Shown: one piece after another, positions 56,113 to 64,000 of the stretch
How positions within the stretch are numbered: the stretch's first letter is position 1
How the letters are laid out: every line of letters starts with the position of its first letter
From: JAFGPF01 sp964500415
Lineage (GTDB): Bacteria > Chloroflexota > Dehalococcoidia > Dehalococcoidales > RBG-16-60-22
DNA length: 64,000 nucleotides
NCBI GenBank assembly: GCA_964500415.1
Contig: CAZCOB010000007.1
Location: 1-64,000, forward strand
Direction: 5' to 3'
Notes under the pieces: generated by a model
What the model saw: only the letters and a program-made list of their open reading frames with translations
Told to the model about the DNA's origin: nothing
Database searches by the model: none
Made by a program: the position numbers and the translations under genes

Positions 56113-57669
56113 TTACGACTTGTCTTCGGGATTTACATAGTGGCTGGCTTCGGACGCCGTTTTGGGGTCGAATGTCTTCTTGATATTCCTCAGCCACTTT
56201 GTATAATTCAATGTATCCGGACCGTACATGTCGCAGACGGCGTCGCTCCAGACATGGTGGGGAACGCCGTAGTGTCCCTCGACGGCTGTCCGGTTGGCCG
56301 CTATGAAAACCTCGAAGCTGGCCTGTACCGCGGCGGGATTGTTCGGTACGTAACGGATGAGTAGCTCTCCGTGACCGCAGTGCCCGTGTTCTATCAGCTG
56401 CACGAAAGGGTCGGTGCCATCGGCCATGAGCAGCCCTTTCTGGATAAAACCCTCCTTGACCCTGGAGCCCTCCTCGATGAACTTGCTCATGAGATTGAAG
56501 ACGTCGGTGCCGCCCACCTCTCCCCCGAAAACTCCCGTGGCCCTCATTGTTTCCCGGATGGAGCCGGTAACCCTGACGAATCTCCATATGAAGCCCCCGG
56601 CATTCTCGGGGTCTTCCACAGGTTCTAACGACTTACCGTTGGTCTCTTCAGCTATTTTTTGAAGCACCCTCTTTTTATAGGCGAAATCACCCGGAGAGTT
56701 TCCGGCGATGATAATCATGAAGCCCGGCCCCAGTACCAGGTCAGTAAATTCTTTCAGGTAGGCGGCATCTTCGTCGTTATTCGTAGCGATGTTGGACGCC
56801 ATCATGGCCGTGTTGAAGCCCATAAAAATGAAGGCTATTTCTGCCTCGCCAACCCGCCTCGCGGCTTCCCTCAACGCTTCCTGGGAAGGAAATGACAGGT
56901 ATCTAATCATAAAACCGGGAGGCACGCGGCTCGGTTTATAGTGAGGTGATACTCCTTCGATGGGGAAGGTGGCCGGCCCCGGCCAGTGATAGATTTTCTG
57001 GGCGGCTTTCGTATAGACGCCGAGTCCGCCCAGCGGCATGGTATTACCTCTTATGATTCCTCGTAGAGATGGCCCCGGCCCGTCGCCGCAAAACCATTCC
57101 TTGATGGTTGCCAGCGAACCCGTCCTGACGATTTCTCCGTCCGGCGTAACCCATTCTAGCGCCAGCTGGTTTCTTTCGCCGTAGCTGCCGCTCACGCTGA
57201 GATGCCCCAGGTTGGAGTGGGCTGCTAGCGGCAGCGCCGAGCAGTTGCTGCCGGCACCGGTAATGTTGGTATTAAGACCTCTCTTCATAAGTTCGGCCTG
57301 TAGTTGGGCATAAATCACGTAAGGCTCGACCACCGCGTACATATTCTTTTCGTTAATCTCGATGATTCGGTTCATGCGGCGCAGGTCCAGCTTGATGACG
57401 CCCGGTCCGGTAGGGTCGCAGTAAGGCCCCCAGCCCGTGCTGGAAGCCTTGAACTGGAGACCGTGTTTGTTACACAGCCTGACTATCGCCTGGACTTCGG
57501 CGGTATCTTTAGGGAGAGTCACGGCTTCGAAACGTGGCACGAATTTATCGGTCTTGGCCACCAGCCCGGAACGCCAGGCATAAGAGTCGAGAATGGCCGG
57601 GTCGTCGGTGATATTCTCCGGCCCCACCACGCCCTCGAAAGCCTTGTAGATGTCTTTGATTAGAGCCAT
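56113..57669 (-). CDS. FAD-binding oxidoreductase (GlcD-like)
   Basis: A 518-residue FAD_binding_4 flavoprotein. It has VVGPENITDDPAILDSYAW, KDTAEVQAIVRLCNKHGLQF, LDLRRMNRIIEINEKNMYAVVEPYVI and WFCGDGPGPSLRGI, and ends NYTKWLRNIKKTFDPKTASE. It is the longer relative of the gene at 19245-20714 (same order of motifs), but here it has no neighbouring Fe-S partner; instead it is followed by the ThDP enzyme and preceded by the UroD-like gene. Family function is oxidation of 2-hydroxyacids or alkyl glycerol phosphates. A GAGG-type RBS precedes the ATG. Confidence 0.88.
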   Translation of the reverse strand: MALIKDIYKAFEGVVGPENITDDPAILDSYAWRSGLVAKTDKFVPRFEAVTLPKDTAEVQAIVRLCNKHGLQFKASSTGWGPYCDPTGPGVIKLDLRRMNRIIEINEKNMYAVVEPYVIYAQLQAELMKRGLNTNITGAGSNCSALPLAAHSNLGHLSVSGSYGERNQLALEWVTPDGEIVRTGSLATIKEWFCGDGPGPSLRGIIRGNTMPLGGLGVYTKAAQKIYHWPGPATFPIEGVSPHYKPSRVPPGFMIRYLSFPSQEALREAARRVGEAEIAFIFMGFNTAMMASNIATNNDEDAAYLKEFTDLVLGPGFMIIIAGNSPGDFAYKKRVLQKIAEETNGKSLEPVEDPENAGGFIWRFVRVTGSIRETMRATGVFGGEVGGTDVFNLMSKFIEEGSRVKEGFIQKGLLMADGTDPFVQLIEHGHCGHGELLIRYVPNNPAAVQASFEVFIAANRTAVEGHYGVPHHVWSDAVCDMYGPDTLNYTKWLRNIKKTFDPKTASEASHYVNPEDKS

Positions 57670-57698
57670 GTTGACCTCCGCTTTTTACTGGTTATTGA

Positions 57699-59039
57699 TT
57701 ATTTCCGGTAATATCCGTATTCACGCACGGCTTCCATCATCGCCCGCAGGTTTTCCAGCTTGGGATTATCGGCTATGGTACCGGCCGAAAGGATGAAGCC
57801 TCCCCCTTTGCCGACCTCCTCGATAAGCTTGCGGCAGTATTCCTTGGTCTCTTCGGGAGTGCCCATGACTATCATGGATGAAGGCACGTTGCCCTGCAGG
57901 CAGCAGTCCTTGCCCAGTATCTTCTTCGCCTGCGACATATCAGTGCGGTCGAAGTACCAGGCAACCGAGCCTTTGGGAAAATCGTTGACGTATTCGAGAC
58001 GGGTATTATAGCTGCCCTCGGCGAAAAGGGTCTGGATAAGACCCTCGTTAATAAAGGCGTCCATGACCTTTTTCATGGGCGGCCAGTAGAAAGTATCGAA
58101 CGCCTTCTGGGACATCCATCCGTCCGCGCCTTTATGGAGAGGGTACATTACCATTGTCAGATTATCGATGTTTGGAGAGCTTAGAATGGTATTGATGGTC
58201 AGGTCCGCAATCACGTCGAGGGCTTTCAGTAGCTTGTCGGGCCGGCGGAACATATCACCCATTATGCCCTTGGTGCCTCGGAGTGTATCCCCCAGCGTGT
58301 CGAAGGGCACTTTAGCAAATCCTCCCCCCATGAACCCGGAGAAGCTCGCAGACGCCGAGCCTCTGGCCTTCATCATGATTTCCATCATCTTCTGGTATTC
58401 TTTGCCGACATCCAGCAATTTCTGGAGCATCTCCTGCACCGGCGGCATGGCCAGCGGCATGAACTGCATGACATGGACGCTTTCCGTGATATTGGTGAAC
58501 GGCTGGAACATCCTCATAGGCTCGAGGGCGCCGAAGACGCGGGGCATGTATTTCCTTATCCAGAAATCAGAAGGGTCGAGGATGAATTCGTCATACTCGT
58601 CTGCCGTCATGTATTCGCCCTCGATATACTGCCAGATGGTTCCGTCTTCGGCGGTACCGTGTCCCGGCCAGGCGTAAATCTTGTAGTCCAGCAAATCCAG
58701 TACCCGACCCGGAATGATAAAAGGCATGGCGGTATATTCCAGCTCCTCCCCGTATTCTTCGTTGAATTTAGTGGTAGCTTCCAGGGCTTTCTCATAATCA
58801 TAAATGCCGGTGCGGGAACTGACGCCGTACATCCTTAGCGGCAGATCGCCCACGGGCAGGTGTACCGGCACCCTGTCAGGCTCTTCCACGTTATAAACGT
58901 CAATAAGTCTCTGTACTCTCGTCCTGTAGGCCTTCTTTGCCTCGTCGGTCGGTAAGTTGCTGTCGTTATTGAGCCACCGGTTTAAGCGCTGTCCCCTTTT
59001 TTCCTGCGGCGTCATATCTTCCCAATTTTTATCTGTCAT
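57699..59039 (-). CDS. Uroporphyrinogen decarboxylase-like (UroD/MtaA) protein
   Basis: A 446-residue protein with the UroD TIM-barrel fold: DRVPVHLPVGDLPLRMYGV near the N-terminus, a central GGGFAKVPFDTLGDTLRGTKGIMGDMFRRPDKL segment, and the C-terminal GNVPSSMIVMGTPEETKEYCRKLIE plus GGGFILSAGT motifs. It is far longer than true HemE (about 350) and lacks HemE's usual gene context, so it is more likely a methyltransferase or decarboxylase of the UroD superfamily acting on another substrate. The ATG at 59039 was chosen; an in-frame GTG at 59051 sits too close to the AAAGGA. It is probably co-transcribed with the FAD oxidase 29 bases downstream. Confidence 0.87.
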   Translation of the reverse strand: MTDKNWEDMTPQEKRGQRLNRWLNNDSNLPTDEAKKAYRTRVQRLIDVYNVEEPDRVPVHLPVGDLPLRMYGVSSRTGIYDYEKALEATTKFNEEYGEELEYTAMPFIIPGRVLDLLDYKIYAWPGHGTAEDGTIWQYIEGEYMTADEYDEFILDPSDFWIRKYMPRVFGALEPMRMFQPFTNITESVHVMQFMPLAMPPVQEMLQKLLDVGKEYQKMMEIMMKARGSASASFSGFMGGGFAKVPFDTLGDTLRGTKGIMGDMFRRPDKLLKALDVIADLTINTILSSPNIDNLTMVMYPLHKGADGWMSQKAFDTFYWPPMKKVMDAFINEGLIQTLFAEGSYNTRLEYVNDFPKGSVAWYFDRTDMSQAKKILGKDCCLQGNVPSSMIVMGTPEETKEYCRKLIEEVGKGGGFILSAGTIADNPKLENLRAMMEAVREYGYYRK

Positions 59040-59145
59040 CAATAAATACACGTCCTTTACTAAATTAAAACGTTAACCTCGACCTGAAAAGGCCGGCTTT
59101 CAAATTATAACAGGGCGGCATCTGATATTACAAAATACGGTCCGG

Positions 59146-59574
59146 TTACTTGTACTTTGCAGTCTTGGGGTCGTGGTTCCTGAAATGGGCGATGCGGATG
59201 CGCTTCATCTTGCCGTTATCGTCGAGGTTGTAAATCACCCAGTTGGTCATGATGTTGATATCGCCTTTTTTAAACTGCTGGCCCGTCCCCTCCACTTCTT
59301 TAAAGGTATGGAACTCGGTATAAAGCTCGACGAATACCAGGTCGCCTTCCGCCATGAAGTCGCCGAGTTCCAGTACTTCTCTCGTGTGCTCGTGCAAAGC
59401 CCGGTAGTTGGCTTCGAACTCCTTGGGCCCGTGCAGCGTGCGGGCGGGGAACTGGGAACCGAAGGCGTTGTCGAAGTACTCTACGGTGATGTCCGGCGCA
59501 AAGTAGCTCGTGACTTTATCGTACCTCTTGTTGTTAAAGTGGTCGGCGTATTCCAGGTATTGCTCTCTATTCAT
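59146..59574 (-). CDS. SnoaL/NTF2-like protein
   Basis: A 142-residue NTF2-fold protein: an N-terminal helix (REQYLEYADHFNNKRYDKVTSYF), the APDITVEYFDN strand, GPKEFEANYRALHEHTREVLELGDFMAEGDLVFVELYTEF and a final strand IRIAHFRNHD. It resembles nuclear-transport-factor-like isomerases or dehydratases; no catalytic residues can be assigned. It is the fourth SnoaL/NTF2-like gene of the window. The RBS AAAGGAG lies ahead of the ATG. It may belong to the same transcript as the UroD-like gene (107 bases away). Confidence 0.83.
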   Translation of the reverse strand: MNREQYLEYADHFNNKRYDKVTSYFAPDITVEYFDNAFGSQFPARTLHGPKEFEANYRALHEHTREVLELGDFMAEGDLVFVELYTEFHTFKEVEGTGQQFKKGDINIMTNWVIYNLDDNGKMKRIRIAHFRNHDPKTAKYK

Positions 59575-59706
59575 TTCACGCTCCTTTTTTATATATTTCC
59601 TGCTATATTAGTACTTTTATAGGCAATCATCAAATCGGGAATCTTAATTTGACCCCTTCTTCCGGGCATGGCTATAATGACAAGAGCAAGAGAGAAGGAG
59701 AATATG

Positions 59707-61530
59707 ATGTCCAGAGGCTACATGGGGAAGCTATTATTTGTGAATCTTTCTACGGGCGACTTGAAAGACGAAGCGCTTGATGAGAATCTCGCTAAGGATT
59801 TTATCGGCGGTTACGGTCTGGGTGCCCGGATTCTTTACAGTCGGCAGAAGGCCGGCGTCGACCCCCTGGGACCGGAGAATACCTTGGGTGTACTAACCGG
59901 CCCGCTTACCGGCACTCCGGCCACATTCGGGGCACGCTACGCGGTCGTGGCGAAGTCGCCGCTTACCGGGGGCTGGGGCGATGCCAACTCCGGCGGCCAT
60001 TTCGGTCCCCATTTGAAGTTTGCTGGATACGACGGAGTGTTCTTCACTGGTATATCTGAAAAGCCTGTCTATCTATTGCTCGATAACGGTAAAGCCGAAT
60101 TAAAGGATGCCTCGCAACTCTGGGGTAAGACCACCTATGAAACCGAGGACACCCTCGAAGCACAGTACGGCCCGACTTCTAAAGTTATCAGCATCGGTCC
60201 GGCCGGGGAAAGGGTGTCTCTTTGCGCCTGTATTATGACCAACCGGGGAGATGCTGCCGGGCGTTCCGGTATCGGCGCGGTCATGGGTTCCAAGAGAATC
60301 AAGGCGATTGTAGCTAGGGGTGAGATGAAGGTACCCGTTTTCGACGTCGAAGGAGCTAACAATCTTCGCAAAAAGCATATTGCGGAACTAAAGGAGTTCC
60401 TGGAGCATTTCGGCGTCTACGGTACCAGCGGCCACGGTGATGCTTCGGCGCACAACGGAGATACCCCCGTTAAAAACTGGGGCGGTATCGGCGTCAATGA
60501 AATACCTGACGTTTCCGGTCTAAAAGGCGATAATATGATAGCCAACCTGGATAAGCGGAAGGGTTGCTGGCACTGTCCCGCGGTCTGTAAGGCCAGCCTG
60601 AAAGCCGGTACTAAATACCCGTACCCGGCCGGCGCTCATCGTCTGGAATACGAGACTATCGGCGCTTTCGGGGCCAACTGCTGTTGTACCGACGCCGAGG
60701 CGATTGCCATGGCCAACCACATCTGTAACTCCTACGGCATGGATACCATATCGACTGGCAGCATCGTCGCTTTCGCCATGGAGTTGTACGAGCATGGCAT
60801 CATCACGAAAAAGGATACGGATGGAATTGATTTGACCTGGGGTAATCCCGACGGTCTGGTCGCCATAACCGAGAAGATAGTAAGGCGGGAAGGCATTGGT
60901 GCCATTCTCGCCGATGGTGTTAAGGTAGCCGCCGGGAAAATCGGCAAAGGCGCCGATAAATACGCGGTGCATATCGGCGGGCAGGAACTGGGCATGCACG
61001 ACCCCAAGGCCAGCTTCTTCGGCGAAAGGATGACGATGGCCATGTACCACATGGATGCTACCCCCGGCCGCCACACCACCGGATTCGGGCCGAGTCAGTT
61101 CATGCAGTATGTCAGCAGTTCCGCCGGACTCTGCATGCACGGCGGCATTGCCGGGAACCCGGATAAATATATTACAGGATTCCTGAAATACGTTACCGGC
61201 TGGGACCGCTCTAGGGAAGAACTGCTCAAGAACGGCGAGAGGATTGCCATTATAAGGCATGTCTTTACCCTCCGCGAAGGCGATAATCCTTTAAAGCGAT
61301 TCGTCCATCCCAGAATACCGGGCATTCCCCCGCAGACGGAAGGGCCTCTGGCCGGTGTCACCAGGGACATGGAGGCGCAGGCTTATTGGAACCTCGGCGC
61401 CCTCGACTGGGACAGATTTACCACCAAGCCCAGCCTGGAAAAGTTGCAGGAACTCGGCCTTGATGACGTGGCTGACGAGCTTTATCCCCCCGACCAGCGT
61501 AACACGAAGGTCGTTCAGCCCGGAGAGTAG
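59707..61530 (+). CDS. Aldehyde:ferredoxin oxidoreductase (tungstopterin), second copy
   Basis: A 607-residue AOR-family protein: GKLLFVNLSTGDLKDEAL, DFIGGYGLGARILYSRQK, the pterin segment GRSGIGAVMGSKRIKAI, cluster ligands in KGCWHCPAVCK (C-x2-C-x3-C) and the fourth Cys in AGLCMHGG. ATG at 59707 was chosen from two adjacent ATGs since AAGGAG is six bases upstream; earlier in-frame ATGs lack an RBS. Unlike the copy at 10734-12563, it has no ferredoxin gene alongside and is transcribed alone on the plus strand. The two copies differ clearly in sequence, so different aldehydes are likely (inference). Confidence 0.93.
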   Translation: MSRGYMGKLLFVNLSTGDLKDEALDENLAKDFIGGYGLGARILYSRQKAGVDPLGPENTLGVLTGPLTGTPATFGARYAVVAKSPLTGGWGDANSGGHFGPHLKFAGYDGVFFTGISEKPVYLLLDNGKAELKDASQLWGKTTYETEDTLEAQYGPTSKVISIGPAGERVSLCACIMTNRGDAAGRSGIGAVMGSKRIKAIVARGEMKVPVFDVEGANNLRKKHIAELKEFLEHFGVYGTSGHGDASAHNGDTPVKNWGGIGVNEIPDVSGLKGDNMIANLDKRKGCWHCPAVCKASLKAGTKYPYPAGAHRLEYETIGAFGANCCCTDAEAIAMANHICNSYGMDTISTGSIVAFAMELYEHGIITKKDTDGIDLTWGNPDGLVAITEKIVRREGIGAILADGVKVAAGKIGKGADKYAVHIGGQELGMHDPKASFFGERMTMAMYHMDATPGRHTTGFGPSQFMQYVSSSAGLCMHGGIAGNPDKYITGFLKYVTGWDRSREELLKNGERIAIIRHVFTLREGDNPLKRFVHPRIPGIPPQTEGPLAGVTRDMEAQAYWNLGALDWDRFTTKPSLEKLQELGLDDVADELYPPDQRNTKVVQPGE

Positions 61531-61545
61531 TAAAATCCTTTAACT

Positions 61546-62523
61546 CTACACCTTTATGGGTTCCAGCCCGGCCTCTAAACGGGCGTCGTTGATATGTATC
61601 AATACCGCTTCCTCCAGCGGCATGCAGGAGAAGCCGAACTCTTCTTTAGCCCGCGCCGTGCTGACCTTCCATGGCAGGCCGCGCCGCCCTCCGGTCATCG
61701 GTTTCTGCGTGCCGAACTCTATTCTGGCATCGGGGATGTATTTTCGTACCGCCTCTGCCACGTCTCTCATGCTGGCCGGCGGGCCGCCGACGTTGTATGC
61801 CGGGTATTTGGATGCTTTAACATGCAGCAGAATCCTGGTAAATTCCGCTAAATCGTCGGAGGAAACGGGGGAGATTAAATTCGTACCGTCAAACTCGAAA
61901 ATCGCCGGTTTGCCCACCGCCGCCAGCGATATTATATCGGAAAACCATTTGGTTCCGGGCGGGAAATATGCTCCGTAACCGAACCCTATGGTTGGCCGTA
62001 GAGCGGTAAAGCTCATGCCATGCTGTTCGGCGTATTGTCCGGCGGTTACCTCGGCCAGGCGCTTGCACAGGGCGTAAGAATGGCTGGGCATCAGGCGGTC
62101 ATCCTCGGTCACCTCTCTGTCTCCGTACTCGTCCTGCGGACCGTATACTGTCTCCGAACTGGCGTAGATTACCCGCGAGACTCCCATGAGTCTGGCCGCC
62201 TCGAAAGCGTTGCTCATCCCCAGCGCGTTTATTTTCACGGCCATACGGGGATTGGTTTCTATCTGTTCGCCCATGAAAAACGCCCAGTTTACCAGTTTAT
62301 CGATGTTATAAGCCTTCATCGCGTTGAGGATGTCCTCTATCTGCGAGACATCTCCTCGGACGTAACGGAACGTGTTCTTGTATTCATCGATGGCCTTTAT
62401 AAACCAGTCTCTCGGCGGTACGATATCCATGGATACAACTGTTTTTACGTCTTTATCCCTGAGCAGGTGCAGGCATGTTTTACGGCCGAACAGTCCGCTG
62501 CCGCCGGTAACCAGTACGTTCAT
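61546..62523 (-). CDS. NAD-dependent epimerase/dehydratase (extended SDR)
   Basis: A 325-residue extended short-chain dehydrogenase/reductase. The NAD motif is VTGGSGLFGRK (GxxGxxG), Asp in VSMDIVPP marks NAD preference, the strand VRGDVSQIEDIL follows, and the catalytic region has YASSETVYGP and YALCKR (Y-x3-K). Relatives epimerise or dehydrate nucleotide sugars, but some act on lactones or steroids. It converges with the AOR gene and runs in the same direction as the FAD-dependent gene at the window end (27 bases apart), which suggests one operon. Confidence 0.92.
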   Translation of the reverse strand: MNVLVTGGSGLFGRKTCLHLLRDKDVKTVVSMDIVPPRDWFIKAIDEYKNTFRYVRGDVSQIEDILNAMKAYNIDKLVNWAFFMGEQIETNPRMAVKINALGMSNAFEAARLMGVSRVIYASSETVYGPQDEYGDREVTEDDRLMPSHSYALCKRLAEVTAGQYAEQHGMSFTALRPTIGFGYGAYFPPGTKWFSDIISLAAVGKPAIFEFDGTNLISPVSSDDLAEFTRILLHVKASKYPAYNVGGPPASMRDVAEAVRKYIPDARIEFGTQKPMTGGRRGLPWKVSTARAKEEFGFSCMPLEEAVLIHINDARLEAGLEPIKV

Positions 62524-62550
62524 ATTTGCCTCCGTGTGTTATTGACTTTC

Positions 62551-63999
62551 TTATTTGCCGATGTATTTCAGGGCATTCTTCGCGGCAATCCGGCCGGAGT
62601 TGGTGGCGAAGCTCGATGACAGGCCGGAAGAATTGCCGATAGAATAACTGTCGCCGTACATACCGCCCGCATCGTAGCCTGCCGCGTAAAGGCCGGGGAT
62701 GACCTTGTCTTTCTTGTCTATCACTTCCAGGTTGTGATTTACCTTGATTCCGCCGAGTGTTCCCAGGAAGACTGTCCGGGCTCTGATGGCGTAAAATTTC
62801 GGTCCCTTGATTGGTCGGAGATATTTGGGATTCTTGGCGAAGAGGTCGTCGTGGCCTTTCTCGCAGAACCCGTTGTATTCGTCGACAGTGGCTTTTAGTC
62901 CCGCCGCGTCGACTGCTATTTTCCCGGCCAGTTCCTCTACTGAGTCCGCCTCGAACACCTCCGTGCTCTGGTTTTTCTTGGCGGCTTCCAGTTCCCGGTC
63001 CAACTCGGTGGTGCGTGAGCCCGGAGGGAATTCCATGGCCATGGCTTTTGTCGTTCCTCTCTCGATTAATTCCTGTTTAATGGATGTGTCGAATATGCTG
63101 TAAGTGCAGTCTCCCGGCTGTCTGGCGTTGGCGTTGCCGACATATGCGTCATCAAATCCTACCGACTCGTCGCAGAACCTTTCGCCCTTGTTATTAACCC
63201 ACAGGTCGGGCTGGACAGCCGCATTTTCGAGGTGCGACCCCATGGCGAATTCCGTGCCTACGGGGCCCGCGCGAACCAGCTCCAGGACGCCGAGACCCTC
63301 CTCGGCGGCACCCACCTCGAAGGCCATGCGGATGCCGTCACCGGTCTTATCGACATTCCCGACGGGTATCAAGTTTACATCCAGGTCGAACCCCGAGTAT
63401 TTCTTAATCCATTCTTTATTATTGGCATAGCCGCCGCTGGCGATGACGACCACTTTAGTCGCAACCTGTACATCTTCATCATTCTCTTCAACAATAACCC
63501 CAGCGATGCGGTCGCCCGATTTGATCAATTGCTTGACAGGCGTTCCGGGTATTACGGTCACCCCCAGCTCTCTGGCTCTCGTCGCTAACGCCTTGATAAT
63601 CGCCTCCCCCTTCCCCTTGACGAGGTGATAGGTACGGGGAGCGTCGGGGATGTTGATGGTGGCGTCGGTAAATTCGACCCCGTTTTTCTGAAGCCAGTCG
63701 ATTGTCCCGGCGGACTCGCTGACGATGGCTCTCACCAGACGCGGGTTGGCTCGCCAGTGGCTGTATTCCATGATATTTTTAAATGCGTCGTCGCGACTGT
63801 AGAATATGTATCTTTGCTGCTGCATCGTGCTTTCCACAGCGAACATGCCATGGAAGAAGTTGGAGGTACCCCCCAGGGAGCGCTCTTTCTCGAAAACGAT
63901 AACCCTGGCGCCGCCCTCCGCCAGCGTTACCGCTGATGCCAGGCCCGAGACGCCGGAGCCGGTTACCACGATTTCGGCTTCTGCCGGTATATTGCTCAT
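62551..63999 (-). CDS. FAD-dependent dehydrogenase (fumarate reductase/3-ketosteroid dehydrogenase type)
   Basis: A 482-residue flavoprotein. The N-terminal FAD motif is VVTGSGVSGLASA, followed by ERSLGGTSNFFHGMF; mid-protein ATKVVVIASGGYANN and C-terminal GLYAAGYDAGGMYGDSYSIGNSSGLSSSFATNSGRIAAKNA complete the FAD_binding_2 pattern. The family reduces or oxidises C-C bonds (fumarate, urocanate, 3-ketosteroids). No signal peptide or haem motif is visible, so it is probably cytoplasmic. The ATG lies one base inside the right edge; its RBS cannot be seen, and a longer protein is possible. It probably forms an operon with the SDR gene downstream. Confidence 0.88.
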   Translation of the reverse strand: MSNIPAEAEIVVTGSGVSGLASAVTLAEGGARVIVFEKERSLGGTSNFFHGMFAVESTMQQQRYIFYSRDDAFKNIMEYSHWRANPRLVRAIVSESAGTIDWLQKNGVEFTDATINIPDAPRTYHLVKGKGEAIIKALATRARELGVTVIPGTPVKQLIKSGDRIAGVIVEENDEDVQVATKVVVIASGGYANNKEWIKKYSGFDLDVNLIPVGNVDKTGDGIRMAFEVGAAEEGLGVLELVRAGPVGTEFAMGSHLENAAVQPDLWVNNKGERFCDESVGFDDAYVGNANARQPGDCTYSIFDTSIKQELIERGTTKAMAMEFPPGSRTTELDRELEAAKKNQSTEVFEADSVEELAGKIAVDAAGLKATVDEYNGFCEKGHDDLFAKNPKYLRPIKGPKFYAIRARTVFLGTLGGIKVNHNLEVIDKKDKVIPGLYAAGYDAGGMYGDSYSIGNSSGLSSSFATNSGRIAAKNALKYIGK

Positions 64000-64000
64000 T

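Overview
The window reads as a chromosomal segment of an anaerobic or microaerophilic bacterium, most likely Chloroflexota and probably Dehalococcoidia. That placement is inference from gene content: two tungsten-type aldehyde:ferredoxin oxidoreductases, an indolepyruvate ferredoxin oxidoreductase, many FAD-linked oxidases paired with CCG-type Fe-S proteins, a UroD-like protein, SnoaL/NTF2-like and cupin-like paralogue families, and an archaellum-type motility locus of a kind that, from memory, has been reported in some Chloroflexota. Genes are densely packed with strong Shine-Dalgarno sites (GGAGG). One tRNA is present. I see no insertion sequence, prophage or CRISPR array.

1-16.1 kb, redox metabolism: the tail of a zinc alcohol dehydrogenase; a nitroreductase/SnoaL/SnoaL operon behind a clear sigma70 promoter; a fused IorA-GltD-ferredoxin protein with IorB; two related FAD oxidoreductases; a DUF4870-like membrane protein; a ferredoxin/AOR pair; and an FAD oxidase/Fe-S protein pair whose Fe-S gene carries a one-base frameshift.

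16.3-23.5 kb: an 833-residue Ala/Glu-rich coiled-coil protein with a C-terminal membrane anchor, then a reverse-strand operon (FAD oxidase, Fe-S protein, second FAD oxidase) that duplicates the frameshifted pair in inverted orientation.

23.9-29.3 kb: tRNA-Lys(CUU), small and secreted hypothetical proteins, a degenerate receiver protein, four tandem small cupin-like proteins, an NTF2-like protein and an AadA-like nucleotidyltransferase.

29.4-46.1 kb, the most notable part: a long reverse-strand array encoding an archaellum-type filament machine. In transcription order it has an archaellin, a small membrane protein, two more archaellins, ArlG-like, two ArlF-like, ArlJ, a 63-residue protein, an ArlD/E-like acidic protein, ArlH, ArlI and another acidic protein. 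It runs directly into two histidine kinases, a double-receiver protein and an OmpR-type regulator. A LuxR-type regulator whose receiver lacks the phospho-acceptor Asp is transcribed divergently. No prepilin/prearchaellin peptidase, CheA, CheF or chemoreceptor is present in the window.

46.1-64 kb, metabolism again: a DUF5658-like membrane protein, a second zinc alcohol dehydrogenase, a double cupin-like protein, a Psr/Phs-like molybdopterin oxidoreductase operon, a type-B carboxylesterase, a ThDP enzyme, an FAD oxidase, a UroD-like protein, an NTF2-like protein, a second AOR, an NAD-dependent epimerase and an FAD-dependent dehydrogenase that begins at the window edge. Together these suggest ferredoxin- and flavin-linked oxidation of organic acids, aldehydes and alcohols, but no substrate can be assigned from sequence alone.
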